64,000 nucleotides of DNA from DASXYG01 sp036502625 (GTDB lineage: Bacteria; Actinomycetota; Actinomycetes; Streptosporangiales; Streptosporangiaceae): NCBI GenBank assembly GCA_036502625.1, contig DASXYG010000130.1, forward strand, positions 53,894 to 117,893, given 5' to 3'. A program made the translations under genes and the position numbers. The notes beneath the pieces were generated by a model, which was given only the letters and a program-made list of their open reading frames with translations, had not been told where the DNA came from and did no database searches. This document shows, in pieces, positions 24,790 to 33,272 of this stretch. Position 1 is the stretch's first letter. Each line of letters starts with the position of its first letter.

Positions 24790-26016
24790 ATGGCGAAGGC
24801 ACTGGAGGGCGTCCGCGTCCTCGACATGACGCACGTACAGTCGGGCCCGTCGTGCACCCAGATCCTCGGATACCTGGGCGCCGACGTCGTGAAGCTGGAG
24901 TCGCCGAGCGGCGACATCACCCGCCGCCAGCTCCGCGACCTGCCCGGCGTCGACAGCCTGTACTTCACGATGCTCAACGGCAACAAGCGCAGCATCACGC
25001 TGAACATGAAGTCCGAGCGCGGCAAGGAGATCTTCACCGACCTCGTCAAGAGCTCCGATGTCCTTGTGGAGAACTTCGGACCCGGCGCCGTCGACCGCAT
25101 GGGCTTCACGTGGGAGCGGCTCCAGGAGATCAACCCCCGGCTGGTCTACGCCTCCATCAAGGGCTTCGGCCCCGGCGCGTACGCGACGTACAAGGCGTAC
25201 GAGGTGATCGCCCAGGCCATGGGCGGCTCCATGAGCACGACCGGGTTCGCGGACGGCCCGCCCACCGCCACCGGCGCCCAGATCGGCGACTCCGGCACCG
25301 GCATCCACACCGTCGCGGGCATCCTCGCCGCGCTGTTCCAGCGCCAGAGCAGCGGCCGCGGCCAGCGGGTCGAGGTCGCCATGCAGGACTCCGTGCTCAA
25401 CCTGTGCCGGGTGAAGCTCCGCGACCAGCAGCGGCTGACGCACGGGCCGCTCGGCGAGTACCCGAACGACGAGTTCGGCGACGAGGTGCCGCGCTCGGGC
25501 AACGCGTCCGGCGGCGGCCAGCCCGGCTGGGCGGTGCGCTGCGCGCCCGGCGGCCCGAACGACTACGTCTACGTGATCATCCAGCCGCCGGGCTGGGCGC
25601 CGATCACCGAGCTCATCGGACGCCCCGAGCTGGCCACCGACCCCGAATGGGCCACCCCCGAGGCCCGCCTGTCCAAGCTGGACAAGGTGTTCGCGCTGGT
25701 CGAGGAGTGGTCGCTGCGCTCCGGCAAGTGGGACGTGCTGGCCGCGCTGAACGCGCACAACATCCCGTGCGGCCCGATCCTGTCCACCCGCGAGCTCATC
25801 GAGGACGCCACGCTGCGCGACAACGGCGTGGTCGTCTCCGTCGACCACCCGGACCGCGGCGCGTACAGCACGATCGGCTCGCCCATCCGGATGTCCGACT
25901 CCCCCGTCGAGGTCGCCCGCTCGCCGCTGCTCGGCGAGCACAACGGCGAGGTCTACGGCGAGCTCGGCCTGTCCGAGTCCGACCAGGCCGCGCTGCGCGA
26001 CGAGGGGGTCATGTGA
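24790..26016 (+). CDS. frc: Formyl-CoA:oxalate CoA-transferase
   Basis: A 408-residue class III CoA-transferase that follows the Frc family closely. Features are VLDMTHVQSGPSCTQILGYL near the N-terminus, GADVVKLESPSGD, the catalytic aspartate in QIGDSGTGIH (Asp167, equivalent to Asp169 of the Oxalobacter enzyme), and MQDSVLNLCRVKLRDQQRL. The Gly-rich loop is GNASGGGQPGW. It swaps CoA between formyl-CoA and oxalate so that oxalyl-CoA can be decarboxylated. ATG 24790 follows GGGAGG. An oxalate/formate antiporter gene follows in the same direction, but oxalyl-CoA decarboxylase (oxc) is not in the window. Confidence 0.95.
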   Translation: MAKALEGVRVLDMTHVQSGPSCTQILGYLGADVVKLESPSGDITRRQLRDLPGVDSLYFTMLNGNKRSITLNMKSERGKEIFTDLVKSSDVLVENFGPGAVDRMGFTWERLQEINPRLVYASIKGFGPGAYATYKAYEVIAQAMGGSMSTTGFADGPPTATGAQIGDSGTGIHTVAGILAALFQRQSSGRGQRVEVAMQDSVLNLCRVKLRDQQRLTHGPLGEYPNDEFGDEVPRSGNASGGGQPGWAVRCAPGGPNDYVYVIIQPPGWAPITELIGRPELATDPEWATPEARLSKLDKVFALVEEWSLRSGKWDVLAALNAHNIPCGPILSTRELIEDATLRDNGVVVSVDHPDRGAYSTIGSPIRMSDSPVEVARSPLLGEHNGEVYGELGLSESDQAALRDEGVM

Positions 26017-26037
26017 CGCCCGCGACCGTACGGAAGG

Positions 26038-26054
26038 GGGAAACCATGCGCTGA
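26038..26054 (+). other. Two-codon open frame (Met-Arg-stop) behind a ribosome site
   Basis: Between frc and the antiporter gene, AAGGGGGAAACC is followed by ATG CGC TGA at 26046-26054. The ribosome site is stronger than that of many real genes here, yet the frame encodes only Met-Arg. It may be a minimal leader cistron that tunes expression of the next gene, or the left-over start of a deleted gene, for example oxc. Confidence 0.35.
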
Positions 26055-26130
26055 ACGCGTCCGCGCACTACCGCGCCGCGAACACGGGGGCAGGGGGGAT
26101 CCACGAGTCACCCGCAAGCGGAGGTCGGAT

Positions 26131-27495
26131 ATGACCACCTCACCCACCGCGGATTCACGGTCGTATCGCGAGGTCACGGACGCACGCGGCCGCGTGTACC
26201 GCATAGGGGAGTCGGATCGGAGCCTGCTCGGCCATCGGCGCCGGCTGATGGTGGTGCTCCCCTGGGTCGCCATGATGGCGATCAGCGTCTTCGAGTACGC
26301 CTATGGTTCGGCCGAGGAGACCCTCACCTCGGCGCACGGCTGGACCAGCACGAACACCTTCTGGATCCTCACCGTCTGGGTCTTCTTCCAGGCCGGGGTC
26401 GCCACCCCCGCCGGCTTCCTCCGGGAGCGGGGGATCCTGACGGCGCGCCGGGCGATGCTGATCGGCTCGGTGCTCTCCCTGATCGGCTTCCTGTCGATCT
26501 CCCATTCGCCGTCCGTGTCCCTGGCCATCCTCGGCTTCGGCGTGGTCGGCGGACTCGGTGCCGGGCTGGTGTACGCGACCTGCATCAACATGGTCGGCAA
26601 GTGGTACCCGGACAACCGCGGGGCCCGTACGGGATTCGTCAACGGCGGGTTCGCGTACGGCTCGCTGCCGTTCATCGTGATCTTCAACTACTGGTTCGAC
26701 ACGAGCAACTACCAGCTCGTCCTGGACCTGATCGGCGCCTTCGTCCTCGTGGCCATCGCCATCTGCGGGATCTTCTTCAAGGACCCGCCGAAGAACTGGT
26801 GGCCCGAGCACATCGACCCGCTCAAGGCCGCCGCCCAGCGCAACACCACCACCGCCTTGACGAAGAACCCGCCCGCGGTGAAGCAGTACTCCCCGAAGGA
26901 GGCGTTCCGTACCGGGATGATCCCGCTGATGTGGGTCAGCCTGGCGTTCATCTCCGGCGTCTCGATCTTCGGCATCTCCTTCGAGGTGCCGTTCGCCAAG
27001 GACCTCGGCTTCGGGCCCCTGATGGCGTCGCTGTCCGCGGGCATCCTCGCCGTCGTCAACGGGGTCGGCCGCGCCGCGGTCGGCTGGGTCTCCGACATGA
27101 TCGGCCGCAAGCAGACCCTCATCGTCGTGCTGATCATCGAGGCCCTCGCCCAGTTCGGAACGCTGTGGGCCGGCAACGCCCACAACGAGCCCATGTTCCT
27201 GGTGATGGCCTTCGTCTCCGGCTTCGGCGCCGGCGCCTTCTACCCGTTGTTCGCGGCCCTCGTCCCCGACTTCTTCGGCGAAAACCACAACGCCACGAAC
27301 TACGGCATCGTCTACAGCGCCAAACTCGTAAGCGGCCTGTTCGGAGGCGGCCTAGGCGCCATAGTCATCGCCGCCTGGGGCTACACCGGCGCCTACACCC
27401 TGGCCGGGATCATGGGCTTCGTCTCAGCCGCCATGGCCCTCCTCCTCCGCCAACCCGGCCGAAGTTCCACCCCCACCCCCGAACCCCCCACCTAA
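26131..27495 (+). CDS. OFA-family oxalate/formate MFS antiporter
   Basis: A 454-residue, 12-helix major facilitator of the OFA (OxlT-like) family. After a hydrophilic N-terminus it shows FEYAYGSAEETLTSAHGW (helix 1 and the loop), GLGAGLVYATCINMVGKWYP and FVNGGFAYGSLPFIVIFNYW, typical of the group. The second half has GVGRAAVGWVSDMIGRKQT. GGAGG at 26119-26123 precedes the ATG. With frc it should exchange extracellular oxalate for formate, although actinobacterial OFA members may carry other monocarboxylates. The C-terminus ends in a Pro/Thr tail. Confidence 0.85.
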   Translation: MTTSPTADSRSYREVTDARGRVYRIGESDRSLLGHRRRLMVVLPWVAMMAISVFEYAYGSAEETLTSAHGWTSTNTFWILTVWVFFQAGVATPAGFLRERGILTARRAMLIGSVLSLIGFLSISHSPSVSLAILGFGVVGGLGAGLVYATCINMVGKWYPDNRGARTGFVNGGFAYGSLPFIVIFNYWFDTSNYQLVLDLIGAFVLVAIAICGIFFKDPPKNWWPEHIDPLKAAAQRNTTTALTKNPPAVKQYSPKEAFRTGMIPLMWVSLAFISGVSIFGISFEVPFAKDLGFGPLMASLSAGILAVVNGVGRAAVGWVSDMIGRKQTLIVVLIIEALAQFGTLWAGNAHNEPMFLVMAFVSGFGAGAFYPLFAALVPDFFGENHNATNYGIVYSAKLVSGLFGGGLGAIVIAAWGYTGAYTLAGIMGFVSAAMALLLRQPGRSSTPTPEPPT

Positions 27496-28599
27496 CCCTC
27501 CCGCGTCGGCCCGTCCCACCCCCCACCGGCACGGGCCGACGCACCCCCAAGCCCGCGCCCCTCCCCGAGCCCGCCCCCGCCAACGCCCCTATCCGCGCGG
27601 CGTTCCACGCCGCCACGGACCGCACCGAGCGGGCCACCCCTCACAGCCGCGTAACCCACGGCTGAGGTGCGAAAGGAGGCGCGCCTCCCCTGAGCCCGGA
27701 ACCCGGCCTCATCGCGGCCACCCGCCCTCGCGCACCAGACCTCACCCTGAGCACGGGACCGCAGTTCGGGGTCGGCCACCAGCCCTCGCACACCAGACCT
27801 CACCCTGAGCACGGGACCGCAGTTCGGGATGGGTCACCCGCTCCTACTCCCCAAGGCCCACGCAACCTCGCTCCCGCCCCCGGGGAGACCGAGACCCGCC
27901 CAGCGCCAAGGCATCCGCCCCACCCAGAGCAAGGACGAGCCCTCCTCACGAGAGGCGAACCCCCGGGAGGGGACCCCACCCTGAGCTCAGGCCGCACCCC
28001 ACCTCACGGCAGCGCAAAGCGAGGCCGGGGCGGCGAAGGCGAACGCGCCTCACCCTGAACCCAGGCCGCACCACCCCACACCTCACGGCAACCCAAGCCA
28101 GGCCGGGACGCGCAAAGCGAGGCCGGGGCGGGGCCTCACCCTGAGCTCGGGTCTCTCCCCCGCACCCTCACGGGCACGTAAAGCGGGGCTGGGGTGTGGA
28201 AAGGGGGCGCGCCTCACCCTGAACCCACGCCGCACCACCCAACACCTCACGGCAACCCAAGCGAGGCCCGGGCGGGGCCTCACCCTGAGCTCGGTCTCCC
28301 CCGCACCCTCACGGGCACCTAAAGCGGGGCTTGGATGTGGAAAGGGGGCGGGTCTCACCCTGAGCCCGGGATCGGGGATTCATCGCGGGTCCCCCGCCAC
28401 CTCCGCGCCCCCAAGGCGGAGCAAGACCCCCCAGAGCCCGAAACTCCCCAGGGAAACCCCGTTCCCATGCTCAAGATGAGGCCAGTTCCCCCGTCACCTC
28501 CACGCCCCCAGGCGGAGCAAGACCCCCAGACCCGTTCCCATGCTCAGGGTGAGGCCGGTTCCCCTGTCACCCTCCGCGCTCCAGGCGGAACAAGCCCCC
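27496..28599. other. 1.1-kb non-coding island dominated by family 2 repeats
   Basis: The island lies between the antiporter gene and the convergent GntR gene. It is C-rich, with no plausible gene. It carries about eleven copies of the CTCACCCTGAGCNCGGG element, a 164-bp tandem duplication and three copies of a 35-40-bp unit resembling CCACGCCCCCAGGCGGAGCA at about 28393, 28493 and 28566. No promoter is expected here because both flanking genes end here. Confidence 0.7.
27683..28556. repeat. Family 2 repeat (CTCACCCTGAGCNCGGG), cluster A
   Basis: Copies lie at 27741-27770, 27799-27828, 27974-27993, 28047-28070, 28134-28151, 28211-28231, 28278-28294 and 28353-28370. A decayed copy lies at 27683-27700 and two copies in reverse orientation at 28462-28481 and 28534-28556. 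The first two are identical over about 30 nt, including GGGACCGCAGTTCGGG. The block 28047-28210 is repeated from 28211 with a 164-bp period (each block: CCTCACCCTGAACCCA, then a CACCTCACGGCAACCCAAG stretch and a second CTCACCCTGAGCTCGG). The same element recurs at 41277 and 42057-42461. Confidence 0.85.
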
Positions 28600-29289
28600 T
28601 CACCCCTCAGGCTTTTCCTCGCCCATCTGGTGGTACGTCTCGCGAGTCGTCTCTGTGTGCTTTCGCATCAGGGACGCGGCCTTGGCTGAGTCGTGGGCGG
28701 CTATCGCGTCGATGATCTTGGCGTGTTCGGTCCAGGAGCGGTGGCCTCGGTGGCGGGCTACCGGGGCGTAGTACCAGCGGACTCGGCGGTCGACCTGGCG
28801 GGTCAGCTCGGCCAGCGGCGCGTTGCCGGAGAGGTCGGTGATCGCGGCGTGGAGGTCGGCGTTGGCGGCGACCATGGCGTCGACGTCGTCGGCGTCCAGC
28901 GCGTCCACCCCGCGTTGGCGGAGTTTGCGCAGGTGAGCAATGGTCTCTTCGGTGGCGTGGCGGGCGGCCAGGCGGGCGGCCTCGGTTTCCAGGAGGCTGC
29001 GGACGGCCAGGAGCTGGTCGGCCTCGTCCTCGGTGGGAATGTGGACGTACGCGCCGTGGCCGGGGCGCAGCTCCACCCATCCCTCGGTGTTCAGCCGCTG
29101 CAAAGCCTCGCGTACGGGCTGGCGGGAGACGCCCAGGCGGCCGGCCAGCTCGCTTTCCACGAGGTGGGCGCCGGGGCGCAGGGTGCGGTTGACGATCAGG
29201 TCGAGGAGGGTGTCGTACACGCTCTCGCGGAGCGGTACCGGCCGCGCGACCCGGGGAATCTCCGCTTCGGCCTCGCCACCGGACACCAT
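28600..29289 (-). CDS. GntR-family (FadR subfamily) transcriptional regulator
   Basis: A 229-residue regulator. The GntR winged helix covers about residues 18-85 (SVYDTLLDLIVNRTLRPGAH, then ELAGRLGVSRQPVREALQRL). An all-helical FCD effector domain follows, with the metal/ligand residues in ANADLHAAI and the C-terminal EHAKIIDAIAAHD. FadR-type members sense small acids. It is convergent with the frc/antiporter pair and could control it, for example through the inverted repeats at 24709-24749. The ATG at 29289 is the only convincing start. Confidence 0.9.
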   Translation of the reverse strand: MVSGGEAEAEIPRVARPVPLRESVYDTLLDLIVNRTLRPGAHLVESELAGRLGVSRQPVREALQRLNTEGWVELRPGHGAYVHIPTEDEADQLLAVRSLLETEAARLAARHATEETIAHLRKLRQRGVDALDADDVDAMVAANADLHAAITDLSGNAPLAELTRQVDRRVRWYYAPVARHRGHRSWTEHAKIIDAIAAHDSAKAASLMRKHTETTRETYHQMGEEKPEG

Positions 29290-29405
29290 CCGTACAACCC
29301 CCGCGGATCGTGGGCCGTTTCCCGTACGGACCCGTTGTCCACAGCCTACTGGCTACGGCCGACCATTCCCGAGACCACACCGGCCGCGCGGTTAGGGTGG
29401 CCGCC

Positions 29406-30146
29406 ATGCTCATCGCCGGGTTCGACGACACCACGCAGGTCCCACGCGCCGAGCCGCGTCCGGTCGGCGCCGTCCTGTTCGACTTCTCCAACACGATCTT
29501 CCACTCGGTGGACACCGTGACCTGGCTGTGCGCCACCGCGCACCGGGTCGGCACGGAGATGACCGAGGCCACCGCGCGCCGCCTGGCCGACGAGCTCACC
29601 ACCGCCTGGTCGCTCCCGGGCGTCCGCGCCGCTCAGGAGGGCCGCGACCTGTCGCCGGAGCGCCACGAGGCGGCCGTCGTGGCGTGGGCGCGCGCCGTGC
29701 CGGAGCTCGCGCCCATGGCGCAGGCGCTGTCGGACGAGCTGCGCGCGCCGCGGAGCTGGGTGCCGTACGACGACACGCGCCCGGTGATCGCCGCGCTGCG
29801 CGCCGCCGGCCTGCCCGTCGGCGTGGTCAGCAACATCGGCTGGGACCTGCGCGGATACTTCCCGGCGCGGGGCATCGAGGTGGACACGTTCGCGCTGTCG
29901 TGCGACTTGGGCGTCGCGAAGCCCGACCCGCGGCTGTTCGCGTACGCGCTCGACGGCCTGGGCGCCGACCCGCGCGACGTGCTGATGGTCGGCGACACCC
30001 CGGACAGCGACGGCGCGGCCGCGGCCCTCGGCATGCGGGTGCTCCTGCTGCCGCGCGGCGGCGAGCTGGCCCGCATGCGCGGCCTCGACGCCGTCCTCAG
30101 GCTGGTCGGCCTGAACGGCATGGACGGGGTGCGTACGCCCCGCTAG
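29406..30146 (+). CDS. HAD-superfamily hydrolase with altered motif I
   Basis: A 246-residue HAD protein. Motif I reads VLFDFSNTIF, so the nucleophile Asp is present but the usual second Asp (DxD) is Ser. Motif II is VGVVSNIGWD. Motif III is the Lys in DLGVAKPDPRLF. Motif IV is VLMVGDTPDSD. Phosphatases need the second Asp as general acid, and its loss is typical of dehalogenase or phosphonatase branches, so the substrate class is uncertain. ATG 29406 is preceded by AGGGTGG. The stop overlaps that of the convergent HD-domain gene by 4 nt. Confidence 0.8.
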   Translation: MLIAGFDDTTQVPRAEPRPVGAVLFDFSNTIFHSVDTVTWLCATAHRVGTEMTEATARRLADELTTAWSLPGVRAAQEGRDLSPERHEAAVVAWARAVPELAPMAQALSDELRAPRSWVPYDDTRPVIAALRAAGLPVGVVSNIGWDLRGYFPARGIEVDTFALSCDLGVAKPDPRLFAYALDGLGADPRDVLMVGDTPDSDGAAAALGMRVLLLPRGGELARMRGLDAVLRLVGLNGMDGVRTPR

Positions 30147-31417
30147 AAACGCCCGTGGCCGAGGCGGTCGATGACGCGGGCGAGCGCCTCCACGACGTCC
30201 GGGTCGAACTCGATCGCGACGTCGTGGCGCAGCCGGTCCAGCGCGGCCGCGGACCTGTCGTGGTCGCCGGAGCCGCCGACCATGTCGTCGTACGCGTTGG
30301 CCACCCGGATCACCCGGCTGGCCAGCGGCAGCTCGGGATTGGGTTTGTACGGCTCGCACTGGTGCTCGACGATGTTCGCGACGGCCTCGAGCACGCCCGC
30401 CTGCCGGATGACCTCGGCGCCGAGCTTGGCGATGCGGAGCTGCTCGTCGGCGCCGGCGAAGACGGTCGCGCCACCCGGGATGGGGTCGGGGAGCGAGAGC
30501 TGCCCGATGTCGTGCATGAGCGCGGCGTACTCCAGTTCGAGCAGCTCGGCCTCGTACATCCCGAGCTCGCGGCCGATGGCCACGGAGAGGTCGCCGACCC
30601 GCCGCGAGTGGCCGCTCTCGACGTAGCCGCCCACCTCGGTGACGCGGGCCAGCGCGCGGACGGTCTGGAGGTACGTCGACCGGATCGCGGCGTAGCGGCG
30701 GAACGCGATCTGCGTGACCAGCAGCGGGCCGGTGAACACCAGCAGCGCGAGGATGCCCATGATGCCGATGGCCAGCGCCACGATGATGGCCGTCGCGGCG
30801 ACCGCGATGTCGAGCCGGAGCTGCGACTGGAACTCGTCGGCCAGCGCGACGCCGACCCGCGCGGACAGCGCCTCGGCGCGGATGAGCGCGGTCACCACGA
30901 GGTCGATGGCCATCGCCAGCACCACGGCGCCCACCATCGCGGCGAGCGCCGTCCACCAGGCGCCGCGCAGGTCGAGGTGCGGCGCGAGCGGCCGGTACGC
31001 GAAGGCGACGGCGGCGATCGTGATGAGGCGGCGGGCCAGGACGTCAAGCCGCGGCAGGCGGCCGACGGCGATGTGCGGCAGCGCGCCGATGGTCATGGCG
31101 ATCGCGGTCACCGCGACGACCTGCATGGCGCTCTGCTGAGCGCGCTCGGTGCCGCCGATGTTGAGCAGCAGGGTGTAGCCGAGCGCGCCGGCCATGCTGA
31201 TCGGCGCGGTCTCGCGGTTGCCGGGCATGGCGAGCCTGGCCAGCTCCCCGAGCACGATGAGCGCGCCGAACGCCACCGCGAGGCGCGGCTGGTCTGCCGG
31301 ATTGACCAGGACGGCGCCGAGCGATGCGACCACGAGGACGGCGGCGGCGACGATCAGCGTCACCTGACCGGCCCCCCACGTCGGCCATGACGACCAACGC
31401 GCCTCGCGTCTCACCAT
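30143..31417 (-). CDS. Membrane HD-domain phosphohydrolase with degenerate GYP motif
   Basis: A 424-residue protein. The first about 235 residues hold some six to eight hydrophobic segments, followed by an HD domain with GHSRRVGDL and AALMHDIGQL. In HD-GYP cyclic-di-GMP phosphodiesterases the HHExxDGxGYP signature should follow; here it is VEHQCEPYKPNP, so the GYP triplet is lost while the metal-binding His positions largely remain. It lies 38 nt downstream of a canonical HD-GYP paralogue in the same direction. A different nucleotide substrate or a regulatory role is possible. Confidence 0.8.
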   Translation of the reverse strand: MVRREARWSSWPTWGAGQVTLIVAAAVLVVASLGAVLVNPADQPRLAVAFGALIVLGELARLAMPGNRETAPISMAGALGYTLLLNIGGTERAQQSAMQVVAVTAIAMTIGALPHIAVGRLPRLDVLARRLITIAAVAFAYRPLAPHLDLRGAWWTALAAMVGAVVLAMAIDLVVTALIRAEALSARVGVALADEFQSQLRLDIAVAATAIIVALAIGIMGILALLVFTGPLLVTQIAFRRYAAIRSTYLQTVRALARVTEVGGYVESGHSRRVGDLSVAIGRELGMYEAELLELEYAALMHDIGQLSLPDPIPGGATVFAGADEQLRIAKLGAEVIRQAGVLEAVANIVEHQCEPYKPNPELPLASRVIRVANAYDDMVGGSGDHDRSAAALDRLRHDVAIEFDPDVVEALARVIDRLGHGRF

Positions 31418-31455
31418 GTAGATGATGGTCTCACTCCGTGCGATGCCGGCACGGG

Positions 31456-32802
31456 CTAACCTGCCGGATCGCCGGAGACGCGCAACGGCGCGGTCGGGTC
31501 GTCGTGGTCCTGCCTGGCAACCTGCCCCGGGGAGTCCGGCGGTCCGACGGGGCGCGGAGGGTCCCAGCCCTCACGCTTGATCGAGCGGATCAGGGCGTCC
31601 ACCATGACCGGGTCGAACTGCGCCCCCGCGCATTTCAGCAGCTCTTCCAGGGCTTCCGGTACGGGCCGTGCGCCGCGGTACGAGCGGGTGGACGTCATGG
31701 AGTCGAGGGCGTCGGCGACGCCGATGATGCGGGCGAACTCGGGGATCTCGTCGCCGGCCAGGCCCATCGGGTAGCCGCGTCCGTCGATGCGCTCGTGGTG
31801 GTGCAGGATGCCGGCGAGCGCCTCGTCGAGGAACCCGATCTCGCGGACGATCTCCAGGCCGCGCATCGGGTGGAGCTGGATCGTGGCGAACTCGTCCGGC
31901 GTGAGCGGCCCGGACTTCTGGAGCACCCGCGTGGGCACGCCCAGCTTGCCGACGTCGTGCATCATGCCGGCGTGGCGTACGGCGTCGACGCGGTCGGCGT
32001 GCATGCCGAGCTCCTCGGCGATCATCGCCGACCCGCGGGACACGCGGACGCAGTGGCCGCGCGTGTAGTAGTCCTTCGTCTCGACGGCCTGGCACATCGC
32101 GGCGAGCGTCGCCTCGTGCGCCCGCTGCTGCTCGGTGTACTGCGCGAACGCCCACCGGGCCACGACGAGCGGCGTGAGGACCAGGAACACCGAGACCCAA
32201 CCGATGATCGTCCACAGCGCGGCGATCAGCAGGCCGAACGTGGCGTACGCCGCGTAGTTGGCGACCAGCGAGACGGCGGGGCCGCGGTGCAGGTACTTCG
32301 GCGACCGGAAGCGGAGCTGCCCGATGAACAGCAGCACGCCGCCGACGAGGAGCATGTTCACCGCGATGTAGACGAACGCCGCGATGAGGTACGGGCCGAT
32401 CAGCCCGGGGAACTCGCTGGCCTGCGGGACGCCGTGCTTGCCGTGCAGCGTCTCGAAGACGGTGCCCGCGGCGTACGCGCTGACGCTGAACTGCGCGGCG
32501 TTGAACGCGCGCTTCACCACGGGCAGGCCCTTGCGGACGCTGAACAGGGCCGCGAGCGAGACCAGCGCCGCGCCTGTGGGACCGACCAGGACTACGGACG
32601 CGAGGGCGGCGGAGAAGCTGAGTGAGACCGTTGCGTCGTCGGCGATGGACGTTGACGTCGACTCGCATGCGACGAACAGGGCACCCAGCATCGCCGCCAC
32701 CGGCCACGCGACATTGCCGTAGTCACCGGTGTAGATGAGGATCGCGGCTGCCGCGACGACACAGCCGACATACAGACGGCCCGCCAACGGCAGCGCGTTC
32801 AC
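31456..32802 (-). CDS. Membrane HD-GYP domain protein, probable cyclic-di-GMP phosphodiesterase
   Basis: A 448-residue protein. The N-terminal half has multiple hydrophobic segments resembling a membrane sensor. The C-terminal HD-GYP domain is canonical: TRGHCVRVSRGSAMIAEELG, GMMHDVGKLGVP and HHHERIDGRGYPMGLAGDEI, followed by IIGVADALDSMTSTRSYR. HD-GYP enzymes hydrolyse cyclic di-GMP to pGpG or GMP. The start is GTG 32802 with GGGGG upstream. A 33-residue membrane peptide gene lies 28 nt upstream and probably leads the operon. Confidence 0.88.
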   Translation of the reverse strand: MNALPLAGRLYVGCVVAAAAILIYTGDYGNVAWPVAAMLGALFVACESTSTSIADDATVSLSFSAALASVVLVGPTGAALVSLAALFSVRKGLPVVKRAFNAAQFSVSAYAAGTVFETLHGKHGVPQASEFPGLIGPYLIAAFVYIAVNMLLVGGVLLFIGQLRFRSPKYLHRGPAVSLVANYAAYATFGLLIAALWTIIGWVSVFLVLTPLVVARWAFAQYTEQQRAHEATLAAMCQAVETKDYYTRGHCVRVSRGSAMIAEELGMHADRVDAVRHAGMMHDVGKLGVPTRVLQKSGPLTPDEFATIQLHPMRGLEIVREIGFLDEALAGILHHHERIDGRGYPMGLAGDEIPEFARIIGVADALDSMTSTRSYRGARPVPEALEELLKCAGAQFDPVMVDALIRSIKREGWDPPRPVGPPDSPGQVARQDHDDPTAPLRVSGDPAG

Positions 32803-32830
32803 CTACGAACCCCCAGGACCTGCCGGGCAC

Positions 32831-32932
32831 CTATCCCCAGGCGATTCCGCTGGGCGCCGCGAACATCCCGACCGCCAGCACGCTCAGCGCGATCACCGAC
32901 AACAGCAGTGCGGTAAGCCTCTGCCAACGCAT
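32831..32932 (-). CDS. 33-residue single-span membrane peptide
   Basis: A very short gene, ATG at 32932 to TAG at 32831. Its product starts MRWQRLTALLLSVIALSVLA and ends GMFAAPSGIAWG: two basic residues, one 20-residue hydrophobic span and a short tail. A textbook ribosome site GGGAGG (32941-32946) lies 8 nt before the ATG, which argues strongly that it is translated. It leads the operon of the two HD-domain proteins, 28 nt upstream of the HD-GYP gene, so it may be a regulatory subunit or leader. I do not recognise a named family. Confidence 0.65.
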   Translation of the reverse strand: MRWQRLTALLLSVIALSVLAVGMFAAPSGIAWG

Positions 32933-33272
32933 TCCACTCGCCTCCCATTAACCGTGCACCGATCAGCCTCCCAACTCGATCGGCGCGCCCACCACCGTAA
33001 CGCGTTCTCGCGCGTTGTCATAGCCATTCGGCAGAACATGAGGCAACGGGCACATTCACGATATGTAATCGCGAAGACGAAACGAAGTCGGATTCACGTT
33101 CCCGGAACGACCAGATGAATGAGATCTCACGAGCGCCCGACGACAGTTGACCCGGATTCACGGGGATGGGTCACATAGTGATCACCTAACGTAATCACCG
33201 AGAGCGCACAGTTCGTACCCGAAATCGACCGTACGGCCCCCATGCGGACCACAAAGGGCCGTATGGGAGCGG
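32933..33272. other. 340-bp intergenic region: promoter of the membrane peptide/HD operon and rsrA terminator
   Basis: On the minus strand TTGCCT (33041-33046), an 18-bp spacer and TATGAC (33017-33022) make a plausible promoter for the 33-residue peptide gene. The region also holds the rsrA-proximal hairpin listed separately and direct ATCACC repeats near 33181-33200. I checked for cyclic dinucleotide riboswitch cores and saw none. Confidence 0.4.
33232..33263 (-). terminator. Hairpin downstream of rsrA
   Basis: TACGGCCC (33232-33239) pairs with GGGCCGTA (33256-33263) across a 16-nt loop, 9 nt beyond the rsrA stop. There is no U-tract, as is usual for actinomycete terminators. Confidence 0.5.

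Noticed and set aside
27496..28599. Possible CRISPR array because of many similar short repeats
   Set aside because: Repeat spacing is irregular, copies diverge and change orientation, the 'spacers' are themselves repeated, and no cas gene is nearby.
32947..33272. Cyclic-di-GMP or cyclic-di-AMP riboswitch upstream of the HD-GYP operon
   Set aside because: I looked for the conserved cores expected of these riboswitches and found none; only a weak promoter and a hairpin are visible.
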